DNA of 64,000 bases from Scleroderma bovista. Lineage: Eukaryota > Basidiomycota > Agaricomycetes > Boletales > Sclerodermataceae. Location: positions 50,677-114,676 of the forward strand of contig JAYMGJ010000460.1 in assembly GCA_037178675.1 (NCBI GenBank), in the 5' to 3' direction. Each line of letters begins with the position of its first letter. Position 1 is the stretch's first letter. Of the stretch, positions 19,193 through 29,438 are shown one piece after another. Below the pieces are notes generated by a model. The model saw only the letters and a list, made by a program, of their open reading frames with translations, was not told where the DNA came from and did no database searches. The position numbers and the translations under genes are program-made.

Positions 19193-21262
19193 TGTCACGC
19201 ACCAAAGAGGTTTGGTACAGTGGACATGGAAGATAATGCCTATATTGAATGATCCTTATGTGAAGGATAAGCACGACGGATCCTCATCATAGCCATCTAT
19301 CGCACAAGAAGACTATCCTGATGTGAGAGATGAATGCCAATGCAGACAGTCATCTATCGCACAAGAACCGCCAAGAAGCTGAAGAAACTGAAGGAATAAT
19401 GTCAATTGTGGTATGAGAAAGGAATGCACACGTCTGCAGTCCAACTCCCATACCAGAACGATCAAAGAAGCTGAAGAATTGATGGAGAAACGAAGGAGAA
19501 AGAGAAGAAATGATTTTTAGCGCCCAAATGTCATTTTTAGGCGCCCAGTGCCAGCATTCCGATATTTTGAATAGCTCCATCGTTTCTGAAGCTATCAGGC
19601 ATGTGACTATACTGTCAGAGAGCCTAGAACGTGGTCTATCTGCCTGTCAAGTTCCGATGCAAATCTGTTCATTTCCCATGGAGATATTCCCCCTGCAATC
19701 CAGATGTTCGCTTCATCGCTCACTATGGAGTCCGTATTTTCTCTGGATCATTTCTCTGCTATTGCTGCAGATCTCCACTATGTCCTGCTCTTAGGACAGC
19801 CTCTCCCAGAGTTCCCGTGCACTGCCTGGCACATATCTTCCCAGCCTGCTCCCTCAGTCCCTCTCGTTCTCGGTCAGCGCATTCTCCTCGTCAGTCCTGC
19901 GTCAAGGACGTACTTTGGTCATCTTAGGTCTATTGTCAAGCTTGAGAAGTCTTCTCTGGTCATCTCTGTGTCCCCTGAGCCCTCAGCCTATGGTCCCTTC
20001 CTCCCAGATACTTGCCATGTCCATCTTCCTCTGTCGTTTGTCTTGCTTCCCTGGATGCATCGAATTCAATACTCTATCCACTTCCCTACTTTCAGACGAC
20101 GTCCCCCAGCACCATGACAGTTATTCCCCCACTTTATAGTGCTATTAGGAAGAAGAACCCTCTCTCGTTCTTTCCCAGAAGAGAGCCTGTCAAGGGAGCC
20201 CATGGTTGCACTTCAGCGGCACTAGAACACATGCACTATACCTTAGTGTATGCTGACCCCCCAAAAGACCTCTGGACCCCTGGTACCCTTCTTGTGGCTG
20301 TTTTGTCTCGGATCAATCCCCCTATTAATCTCAGATCTTCCCCATTGTTGTCCCATCAAACTCCTGATGGTACATAGCCCCCCATCAAACTTCTTAGGCT
20401 GTGCATCAATGACTCCTTCTGCTGTGCAGTGACTCATCCCTTGCTTACTGATGCTCTCTTGTCATCATTATTACTCAGCTGATGACTCACTCCCTTACCA
20501 ATCAATCTTGTCATGCAGCTTACTCATTCCTTTACTCAGCAGCTTATTCATGCTTCCTATGCTTACTCATTCCTGCTTATCCCTTGCTTACTGATCGCTT
20601 ACAAACCCCTTACAAACCCCTTACCAATCCCTTACCAATCCTTGACAAATTCTGCTTACTCCCTTCTCTTTTTGTACTTTAATGCTGTGCCCCCCCCCAT
20701 GTATTTAAACCCCTGGGCTCAGCCCAGTAAAAAAGACCCAATTGCACGAAATTATCCCTCTCTCAGACTCTCTCAGTCAGTATCCCTTCAGTCTTTGAGT
20801 CCTTGTAGGCTTCAGTGAAGGTCTAAAGGCTCAATATTGTCAAGTTTATCCAAGTTATTCAAGATCTATTCTTTATACTAGGCTCAAGCAGAGTCTAGGC
20901 TTCATACCAGTCAATCTTCCTCGCCTCTGGACATCAGAGGCATCTCTGCCCCTTTGCTGCACCAATCTCTAGGTGTAGTATCACTGTTTCAGTCTCAGTC
21001 AACCCAATCCCCACTTTGACACTTCCTAGGCTTTAGGAAGAGTCCAGACCCCTATCCCCTTCATCTTCTATTACTCCTGTACCCCAGGAGTATCCTGCAT
21101 CATTGTCTGCATCACCCTGTTGGTGTAGATCCCCTTCCCCCCTCCTCAGCACATCCTCTCTGGACACCACAGAGGTAAACCACCACTCGCACATATTCGT
21201 AGTCCTTTGTTGGTGTTGTGTTTGGGTTATTACTCCAACCCAAATCCACACTTTGACTCACA
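19193..21262 (+). mobile_element. 2.07-kb solo LTR, subfamily S2
   Basis: TGTCACGCACC...GACTCACA, flanked by gcgc and gtgc (one mismatch), inserted between repeat modules of copia A. Diverged from S1 but collinear with it. A TATA-like tgtatttaaacc occurs near 20699 and the 3' third carries tandem cttacaaacccctta-type words. A 5'-truncated S2 copy lies at 42082-43462. Confidence 0.8.
19704..20117 (+). CDS. ORF inside S2 LTR, homologous to the S1 LTR ORF
   Basis: 137 codons with the shared core FSLDHFSAIAADL, LLLGQPLPEF, VPLVLGQRILLVSPASRTYF and AYGPFLPD. Changes from S1 are mostly conservative and fall mostly at third codon positions. The C-terminus differs from S1, so only the core of about 115 residues looks conserved. 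No known domain. Confidence 0.45.
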   Translation: MFASSLTMESVFSLDHFSAIAADLHYVLLLGQPLPEFPCTAWHISSQPAPSVPLVLGQRILLVSPASRTYFGHLRSIVKLEKSSLVISVSPEPSAYGPFLPDTCHVHLPLSFVLLPWMHRIQYSIHFPTFRRRPPAP

Positions 21263-21990
21263 GTGCCCATATGTCCATTTTGCCTGTAGGAGGCGTGTTT
21301 TGAGTTGGTGGATCTAGCAGTCGATTTGGAGCCCTTTGGTAGGTTATTCCCTCTTCATCTATCCACCTTGTGTCCTTTCTAACCTCCATTTTCATCATCT
21401 CGCCTCCAAATTCAGATTTGGCAGTCAAGTCGCCTTGTTGGTGCGATCTCCTTCAATCAGACCAAACGGATGGGTTTACTGACCCTTTTACAGCTTCTCC
21501 TTGCCGTCTCCACGCAGGTGCTTGAGTGGTGGACCCATCTGAGTCCCCCATGACGCTCGTCGGCGTCCTCGGCCCTCCAGGTACATTTGACAGACTTTTT
21601 ATTGACGGTGAAGCGGCTGAGACCGTTTGTGCTTGTCATTGCAAGCCTTCGATTCTCGCCATCAAACCCGTTCGACTTTGGCTTGTTTAATTGTGGTTGG
21701 ACCGTTTTGCTGGGGCCGTTTGTGCTTGCAGTTGCAGGCCTTCGGCTGGGCATTCTGGAGTCATCTCCAGGGTGGTTGACATTTGGTACGTCGTCCGTTG
21801 GTGCTCTGTGCTCGAGTGCTCGGAGCCTTCTGACTAACTGTTTGTTTTAGTGAACATTTCGCACGGTGTTGAGTCACCGGTGATTGTGGGCTTGAATGCC
21901 CAGTTTGGAGTGTCTCCCGCATCTAGTGCGGAGACGGTTTTGCCGTTACAAAGACTGAGTAGGTGTGGAGGCCACAGCACGCAATATTTA
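21263..21990 (-). pseudogene. modular repeat region of copia family A (part 2) and integrase remnant
   Basis: 21267-21575 is a third copy of the 300-bp module (TTQAPAWRRQ in the minus frame). 21580-21840 has further, more diverged repeats in which a GLSRF/NGPSKTV pattern occurs twice. Minus-strand TPCEMFTK near 21,860 matches the TPHE-x-FT motif close to the C-terminal end of copia integrase cores. This is direct evidence that an internal deletion of an autonomous parent produced this element. Confidence 0.45.
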
Positions 21991-22001
21991 CTGAATTGAT
22001 T

Positions 22002-22640
22002 TCATTCGTGGCACATGTGTGCAGATGTGCCGGAGTTGACGATCCATTCCCTTTGAGTAGGGATGGTCTGTCGGGCCACGAACGGACAGAGTGGAGGTAA
22101 GTGGGTTGATCCCATATTCGTGACATGAGCTGCTAATCCCTTCTCTTTCAACACGACATCTTTCTCCTTGGAGCAGATAGTGGCGTTCTTCGCCCACCAT
22201 TCGTCATCGGTATGGCCGCTCTTCGAGCAGTAAGTGCTTGACCTTTTCCTTTGTTCTCTTTTACTACCTTTTCCCTTCCTTTTCCCTCTAGATCGTCCTG
22301 CCATCTCTGTGGCAAGAGCCAAATGGGTCAAGGCTATCTTCCTCGACCTTTCCTCAATCAGAATTTCACTATTGAAAGCGTCCATTGTGAGTTTGTCATT
22401 GGCGGCCATCAAAATGGTTTGAGGAGGTGAATAGGTTGGTGGGCGCGAGATTTCCATGGCAATCGTGGCAAGTGGGTCTTTGAGTGGCTGGCCGGGCGTT
22501 TTTGGCACGTTGGCCTTTTGCCACATGGAGTTTAGAGTAGTTTCCATAGACTCATTGTCCGAGAGCGTGTTGTGGAAGGTCTTGCTTATAAGGAGTGAAA
22601 TTGACTGTTTCCCTTTGAGAATGGGGCAGACATCTTTCGA
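22002..22640 (-). pseudogene. copia family A gag with partial protease
   Basis: Minus-strand frame containing SMETTLNSMWQKANVPKTPG and ILMAANDKLTMDA, the UBN2-type Gag core also present in the family B element (37741 downwards). Next come a basic linker and a damaged zinc knuckle (YCSKSGHTDDEWWAK; the second Cys of CX2CX4HX4C is missing). Last is WIVNSGTSAHM, a retroviral-type aspartic protease site in which the expected D-S-G is N-S-G. The frame ends shortly after. The N-terminal about 100 residues of Gag are missing between 22640 and the primer site. The protein may still package RNA; the protease is presumed dead. Confidence 0.7.
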
Positions 22641-22690
22641 GTAGGAGTAGTCTTGATAGCACAGTTTGCTTGTCTAGTAGTATAGGCCAA

Positions 22691-22704
22691 CAGGGCTCAT
22701 AACC
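22691..22704 (-). other. primer-binding site of copia family A
   Basis: Minus strand GGTTATGAGCCCTG directly beside the LTR, complementary to initiator tRNA-Met anticodon-loop sequence. Confidence 0.75.
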
Positions 22705-22900
22705 TTTTGTTAGATGGCTCGTGCACAGGGAACTAGCTAGCTCAGAGGCAAACTCAGTGATTCATCTTGGAACACTGAGGTGAAAGGAATCCTCGAATGG
22801 ATGAAAATAGTCCATGCTTACGTAAGGATGCTCGTCGCACCAATAAGGAAACTATCAGTAAGTACCAAAGAATGGTAGTGATCGAGTAGGAATTTCAACA
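22705..22900 (-). repeat. 5' LTR of copia family A element
   Basis: 196 bp, one difference from 17782-17977 (gctcgtgc against gctcatgc); followed on plus by TSD cttcc. Confidence 0.88.
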
Positions 22901-23736
22901 CTTCCTTGCAGCCTTTGGCTGCTGGTTTATATACAGGAGGGGCTGTGGCCCTGTAAGCACAAATGACTAAGTGCTTGGTAAGAAATTGGTAAGCAATCAA
23001 TAAGCAGTGTAATCAGGCTGAGTCATCAATGGGGAGAGCCTGAACAAGCTGCTGAGCGAAGGGAATGAGCAAAAACATAGGTAAAAAGGGGTGCATAATC
23101 AAGAATATGGAAAAATCATTGCATGGGGCCCAAAAGAGAGGGGGGGAAAGCATGGGATGAGTAGATCAAAGCTAAATGAGCATATGTGATGACATAATGC
23201 ATATGAATCATAGGGGCATGAGTCATGAATTGATAAGCAACATGATAAGCATGATTTGAAGGATGATTGGTAAGTGATTGGTAAGGGGAGTAATGGGGAT
23301 TAGTAATGCCAAGAGGGGATGAATAATGCGCAGTAGAGTGAGTCAGAGTGAGCCAGAGTGACTCTGTGTGACTCAGACAGAAGGGAAGCACAACCTGTGA
23401 TTTATTGAACTTTAGATCTGGAGATGAGCTTCTGAAGCAGTGCCACTGATGGGAGTGGCTGGGGGATAATAAAAGAATTGATCCAACCAGAAGAGCAGTG
23501 TCAGGGGGCCTGGAATGACAAGTAGAGTCACAGCTGGTCAAAGAGTGTCACAAATCCCTTGGATTGAGCTTCTGTAGAGCAAAAACGTGAAATTTGGTGC
23601 TCCTGAAGTGCAGTCTTCCCTTGAGCAGTAAGGGGAAGGTTCTGTACTCTATTAGGGCTCCTAAGAAGGGTTCTAGAGCACTGTTTCATTTGTGTTTGTT
23701 GCAGGATAGCAGGGAAGTGAAATGTGAATAGCGGAT

Positions 23737-24183
23737 TCAACGTGTCCAGGGAAGCGAGATGAATGATAGAGGGAGATGGATGTGACAGGACTCTGGGATG
23801 AAGGGACCATATGCAGAGGACTCAGGAGACACAGAGACAACCAGGTATGAATTTTCAAGTCTAATGATAGACTTGAGACGACCAAAGTACGTGCGTGACA
23901 CAGGACTGACGAGGAGAACGCGCTGACCGAGAATGAGAGGGACTGAGGGAGCAGGCTGGGAAGATATGTACCAGACAGTACACAGGAGCTCAGGGAGAGG
24001 CTGTCCCAAGAGCAGGACATAGTTGAGGTCTGCTGCAATAGCGGAGAAACGTTCCAGAGAAAATGTGGACTCCATAGTGAGTGATGAAGTGGGTGTCTGG
24101 ATTGCGGGTGAAATATCTCCGTGGGAAATAAACGGATTTACGTCGGAACTTGACAGGCAGATAGACCACGGTCTAGGCTCCAT
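23737..24183 (-). CDS. S1 LTR ORF, second copy, C-terminally shortened
   Basis: 148 codons on the minus strand, nearly identical to the frame at 13390-13887 up to ISLPWTR, where a stop ends it 17 codons early. Lies in the middle piece of the interrupted S1 LTR, just left of the fold-back insertion. Confidence 0.4.
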   Translation of the reverse strand: MEPRPWSICLSSSDVNPFISHGDISPAIQTPTSSLTMESTFSLERFSAIAADLNYVLLLGQPLPELLCTVWYISSQPAPSVPLILGQRVLLVSPVSRTYFGRLKSIIRLENSYLVVSVSPESSAYGPFIPESCHIHLPLSFISLPWTR

Positions 24184-24258
24184 GATGGTATAGTCACATG
24201 ATTGATAGCTTCAAAAATGGCAGAGCTATTCAAAATACACCTAAGTGACACCCTGTGA

Positions 24259-24310
24259 CCTACTAACTAGTAACATGGTCACACCCCTGTCAATGTTACT
24301 AGTTAGTAGG
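24259..24310. repeat. subterminal hairpin of the fold-back element (left arm)
   Basis: Perfect 18-bp stem, cctactaactagtaacat (24259-24276) with its complement at 24293-24310, and a 16-base loop. The mirror copy lies in the right arm at about 27854-27905. Such subterminal structure could be a transposase recognition feature; this is inference. Confidence 0.7.
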
Positions 24311-24464
24311 GATAATCGGATTTGCAGCACTTTAGCACTTTCAGCAGCACTCAGCTGTTGACTTCGAAAATTTCGGAAGTATAGAACACAGCCACACCTA
24401 AATTAGAAGGAAGCCTCTATACCATAGGGGGTGATGGACCCTGTTTGGCCAAACACAGCCACTA

Positions 24465-24835
24465 TTCCAAAAAAGGAAATAGGGTGATCTAGATACCATT
24501 GGACTGCAATTTTCAACCTCTACGCAGCCACCATGATGGCATGATGCCATAATGACATCCAAAAAAGGTAATAGAGTGATATGGGTGCCATCAGACTGCA
24601 ATTTTTGACCTCTACACAGCCATCATCATGGCATGATGCCATAATGACATCCAAAAAAGGTAATAGGGTGATATGGGTACCATCAGACTGCAATTTTCAA
24701 CCTCTACACAGCCACCATGATGGCATGATGCCATAATGACATCCAAAAAAGGTGATAGAATGATATGGGTACCATCAGACTGCATTTTTCAATCTCTACA
24801 TAGCCACCATGATGACATGATGACATAATAATATT
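24465..24835. repeat. 92-bp tandem subrepeats in the left arm, 4 copies
   Basis: Units begin aaaaaaggtaatagggtgat and include ccatcagactgcaattttca. Four units are seen here against five in the right arm (about 27238-27700). The difference of one unit points to slippage or unequal exchange after the palindrome formed. Confidence 0.8.
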
Positions 24836-27800
24836 TAGAGGTGTAATATTTGTAATATGTGGAATAGGGGCTATTCTCAGATGCTATTATCATGCTTCAG
24901 TGTCTTACTAAAAGTCATAGTCACAAATGAGAGGAATCCAAACATATCTTACATAAACAATTCATTAAGATTTGATGGAGCTATGACCAAAATAAATTTT
25001 GAGACCCAGCACAAAAATTTTTGTTCAAGGTACCATCATGTAGCCATATGTTTGAGGAATCCATTCATATGTTATCTACTCAATCAACCTCCATTTAGAT
25101 GAGATATAAGCAAAACATTTTCTTTAACCAACACATGAGTGAACTTTTAGCAGGCCGTCTTCTGCCTTCCTGTGCATCATCGCTGGCCCATATGCAATGT
25201 ACATAGTGTTCTACAAGCCATATTAGTATATAAGACAACACATAGGTGTTTATTTTAGTGTATAAGGACCTCAGGATAAATGGTGAATATTTTAGGGGTA
25301 AATACAAAAAAGTGTCTGCATTTTTGATATATTTGACATATTGACTTGGAAGCTACATCCCCTTCAAGGGGTCATATGTGCTCACAACATATTATCACTG
25401 CTTGACATGGAGTGGGCCCTCTGAGATGCTGACTCATGTTCTTCTCCTACTCATATATCACCATGGCAGGCCATTGACAGAGACAGTGGTGCCTATTGGA
25501 TGGCCTAGAGTGGTGGTACTATACCATGTCCATATGGGCATCAAATATATTGCCCATATAACTGCTACAAGATGAGCAATTAAATAAATCGCATTTTTAC
25601 AACAATAGGGGCTCTATGGGCTCCCAGACTAGGTATTGTCAATCTGACTATCTCAGAAGCTGGGAGGCATCATATAGTATCTACTATAATACCCTCAGAT
25701 CAATACTAAAGTTTGGTGAAGAGGGGGAATGAAAACAACATTCAAAAGGCATGGGAAAATACCTCAAAAATGTGGAGACTTGCAAAACATATGAAACAGT
25801 TGTCATATTACACAACACACAGAACTTGGCACTCTACAAATGATGTCAATGAGTTACTGACATGTCATAAGGCTCATTAGACATATATTAGATACTGGTT
25901 AGAAGTGCAGGTCATGTCAAGTGCTACCTTGGTGATAAGAGTCATGCACACTGTAGTATTGATATGCCACAGTCATACTACTGGCACATTTTCGCATTTT
26001 TGACATTTCATTACTATTCACTTATTAGACTCATTGTATACTATCCTTTTATTAACACTGATGAAATGTCAAAAATGCGAAAATGTGCCAGTAGTATGAC
26101 TGTGGCATATCAATACTACAGTGTGCATGACTCTTATCACCAAGGTAGCACTTGACATGACCTGCACTTCTAACCAGTATCTAATATATGTCTAATGAGC
26201 CTTATGACATGTCAGTAACTCATTGACATCATTTGTAGAGTGCCAAGTTCTGTGTGTTGTGTAATATGACAACTGTTTCATATGTTTTGCAAGTCTCCAC
26301 ATTTTTGAGGTATTTTCCCATGCCTTTTGAATGTTGTTTTCATTCCCCCTCTTCACCAAACTTTAGTATTGATCTGAGGGTATTATAGTAGATACTATAT
26401 GATGCCTCCCAGCTTCTGAGATAGTCAGATTGACAATACCTAGTCTGGGAGCCCATAGAGCCCCTATTGTTGTAAAAATGCGATTTATTTAATTGCTCAT
26501 CTTGTAGCAGTTATATGGGCAATATATTTGATGCCCATATGGACATGGTATAGTACCACCACTCTAGGCCATCCAATAGGCACCACTGTCTCTGTCAATG
26601 GCCTGCCATGGTGATATATGAGTAGGAGAAGAACATGAGTCAGCATCTCAGAGGGCCCACTCCATGTCAAGCAGTGATAATATGTTGTGAGCACATATGA
26701 CCCCTTGAAGGGGATGTAGCTTCCAAGTCAATATGTCAAATATATCAAAAATGCAGACACTTTTTTGTATTTACCCCTAAAATATTCACCATTTATCCTG
26801 AGGTCCTTATACACTAAAATAAACACCTATGTGTTGTCTTATATACTAATATGGCTTGTAGAACACTATGTACATTGCATATGGGCCAGCGATGATGCAC
26901 AGGAAGGCAGAAGACGGCCTGCTAAAAGTTCACTCATGTGTTGGTTAAAGAAAATGTTTTGCTTATATCTCATCTAAATGGAGGTTGATTGAGTAGATAA
27001 CATATGAATGGATTCCTCAAACATATGGCTACATGATGGTACCTTGAACAAAAATTTTTGTGCTGGGTCTCAAAATTTATTTTGGTCATAGCTCCATCAA
27101 ATCTTAATGAATTGTTTATGTAAGATATGTTTGGATTCCTCTCATTTGTGACTATGACTTTTAGTAAGACACTGAAGCATGATAATAGCATCTGAGAATA
27201 GCCCCTATTCCACATATTACAAATATTACACCTCTAAATATTATTATGTCATCATGTCATCATGGTGGCTATGTAGAGATTGAAAAATGCAGTCTGATGG
27301 TACCCATATCATTCTATCACCTTTTTTGGATGTCATTATGGCATCATGCCATCATGGTGGCTGTGTAGAGGTTGAAAATTGCAGTCCGATGGTACCCATA
27401 TCACCCTATTACCTTTTACGAATGTCATTATGCCATCATGCCATCATGGTGGCTGTGTAGAGGTTGAAAATTGCAGTCTGATGGTACCCATATCACCCTA
27501 TTACCTTTTTTGGATGTCATTATGGCATCATGCCATGATGATGGCTGTGTAGAGGTCAAAAATTGCAGTCTGATGGCACCCATATCACTCTATTACCTTT
27601 TTTGGATGTCATTATGGCATCATGCCATCATGGTGGCTGCGTAGAGGTTGAAAATTGCAGTCCAATGGTATCTAGATCACCCTATTTCCTTTTTTGGAAT
27701 AGTGGCTGTGTTTGGCCAAACAGGGTCCATCACCCCCTATGGTATAGAGGCTTCCTTCTAATTTAGGTGTGGCTGTGTTCTATACTTCCGAAATTTTCGA

Positions 27801-28402
27801 AGTCAACAGCTGAGTGCTGCTGAAAGTGCTAAAGTGCTGCAAATCCGATTATCCCTACTAACTAGTAACATTGACAGGGGTGTGACCATGTTACTAGTTA
27901 GTAGGTCACAGGGTGTCACTTAGGTGTCAAAATATCGGAATGCCGGCACTGGGCGCCTAAATTTGACATTTGGGCACTAAAAATGATTCTTCCTTTTCTC
28001 CTTTGTTTCTCTATCATTTCTTCTGCTTCTTTGGTTGTTCTGGTATGGGAGTTGGACTGCAGTAGGTTGCATTCCTCTCTCATACTGAAATGATCATCAA
28101 TCCTTGGATTCTTCTGCTTCTTGGCGGTTCTTGTGCGAGGGATGACTGCTGGACGTCAGCAGTCATCTCTTGCTCCAGAATAGTCATTCTTGTGTGATAG
28201 ATGGCTACAACGAGCTTGTATTCATTCTTCGCATAAGGATAGTCTTGACTTTGCGTGATATGGATAGCGAGGGCTGTCTGTATCCCTCAAGTCGGGACAA
28301 TCTTTCAACAGATCTTGGGTGTGTTCTTCACATTAATTTCATCGGCTAACTTTCTCCATGTCCACAGTACCAAACATGTTTGGTGTGTGACACCATCGAG
28401 AC

Positions 28403-28595
28403 TGTCAGAATATATGGCTGCTACGTGGCAAACTTACAAGACTAATTACAGTTATTAGTTTTGATATATTAGCTGTTCTACCTACAAGATAAATAGTTCG
28501 TAGTCGTACCTTGTATACCCATCGCGTTTGGACCTGGTTCGCACCCACGCACCCATCGTGGTCACCCCGATCGACTCAGCGCGCGAATTCTAACA
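28403..28595 (+). repeat. 5' LTR of the gag-only element
   Basis: 193 bp. The 14 bases after it (caaacgcgatatcc) do not match the primer site used by the other LTR families in this window. Confidence 0.85.
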
Positions 28596-29438
28596 CAAAC
28601 GCGATATCCTTTGTCGTTGTGCGTGTTGCTTTGCAGCTGTTGACCCCCTGTTGTTGACCGTTCTCGCCGTCGTATCGTCGTCGTACCGTCGTTCTCTTGC
28701 CGTTGTAACCGCCATTTGGGGCCGAAGCCAAATCGTCGTCGTCGTCTCCGCCGTACCGTTTCCCCTGTCAAACCCCTGCTGTTATCTGTTGCAGCCAAAT
28801 CACCGCTGTCGTCACGTGTCACACATCACAGCCACAGATCTCGCGCCATGCCAAACTTGTTGCTGCATTTCGCGAACTTGAATGAATCTAACTATGCGGA
28901 ATGGTCGTTGTACATGCGATCTACCTTGATTAAGAAAGGATTATGGAAAGTTGTTGAGGGATCAGAGACTCGCCCACTCGGCTCCCCCAATTCAAAAGCT
29001 GTCAAAGCATTTGAGCACCGCCAAGCCGAAGCTCATGCTGAGATCGTCCTCCGCCTCGAACCGTCGCAGCTGCCGCACACACACTCCACCGACCCCCATG
29101 TCCTCTGGGAAGAGCTCCAGCGCATGCATCGTGCCCAGGGCTTTGCCACGCGCATGACATTCTGTCGAAGGTTTAACACGATGACTAAGCGTGCTGACCA
29201 ATCAATGGGCAGTTGGATAGCTGATGTCCAGCAAGCCGCGTTCCGCTTGAAAGAAGTCGGATATATTGCTACGGATGAGGACAAGATACTCGTCCTTACT
29301 CAAGGCCTCCCCCCGTCCTATGATCCATTCATTATCTCCCTTGACGCCGCCATTGCTAATGGTACTACTGCTGATAATGCATCCATCTCACTTGAGGTAG
29401 TCAAGGCACGCTTACTAAATGAAGAATCACGTCAGCGC

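Larger units (their letters stand above)
17782..22900 (-). mobile_element. non-autonomous copia element (family A), pol replaced by repeat modules
   Basis: LTRs 17782-17977 and 22705-22900 (196 bp each, one difference seen) with TSD cttcc (17777-17781, 22901-22905), inserted in the S1 LTR. On the minus strand a primer-binding site follows the 5' LTR (22691-22704). Then come a gag, the start of a protease (22002-22640) and a remnant of integrase (TPCEMFTK near 21,860). After that are repeated modules of about 300 bp where reverse transcriptase should be. A 2.07-kb S2 solo LTR is inserted at 19193-21262. The nearly identical LTRs say it moved recently, so it depends on enzymes from elsewhere, such as the family B element at 33299-38787, whose gag is clearly related. 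Confidence 0.9.
24238..27926. mobile_element. giant fold-back (palindromic) DNA transposon, 3.69 kb, non-autonomous
   Basis: The whole unit is an inverted repeat: left arm 24238-26011 (1774 bp), loop 26012-26060 (49 bp), right arm 26061-27926 (1866 bp). Arms look identical wherever I compared them, except for one extra 92-bp subrepeat in the right arm that accounts exactly for the length difference. Termini are CACCTAAGTGACACCCTGTG, and the 8-bp duplication tcaaaata (24230-24237, 27927-27934) is exact and occurs once in the uninterrupted S1 LTR copies. Each arm carries a subterminal 18-bp hairpin and four or five 92-bp repeats. Open frames of 81, 70, 67 and 65 codons occur in mirrored pairs; none resembles a transposase. 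An 8-bp duplication fits hAT, P or KDZ/Zisupton-type enzymes; the terminal sequence does not let me choose. Confidence 0.9.
17242..28392 (-). mobile_element. S1-family solo LTR, minus orientation, interrupted twice
   Basis: Three pieces, 17242-17781, 22901-24237 and 27927-28392, align in order to the intact S1 copies. They are separated by a copia element with TSD cttcc and a fold-back element with TSD tcaaaata. Subtracting these gives about 2.33 kb, the S1 length. Ends are TGTGTGCCTAAG on the left and GTGTGTGACA on the right. The outer flanking tetranucleotides are ctgt and ccat, which differ by two transitions, and on both sides the flanking DNA is Dus1 coding sequence. The LTR's ORF survives as a 148-codon frame at 23737-24183. 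Confidence 0.8.

Noticed and set aside
24398..27766. Mirrored ORFs of 65-81 codons in the fold-back arms
   Set aside because: They occur as exact pairs only because the arms are copies. No protein motif is visible and they are short for this AT-rich sequence.
28391..28402. Treating the S1 LTR and the adjacent gag-only element as one composite element
   Set aside because: Each has its own ends, and the gag-only element has its own exact gagac duplication. The ten bases between them are Dus1 coding sequence.
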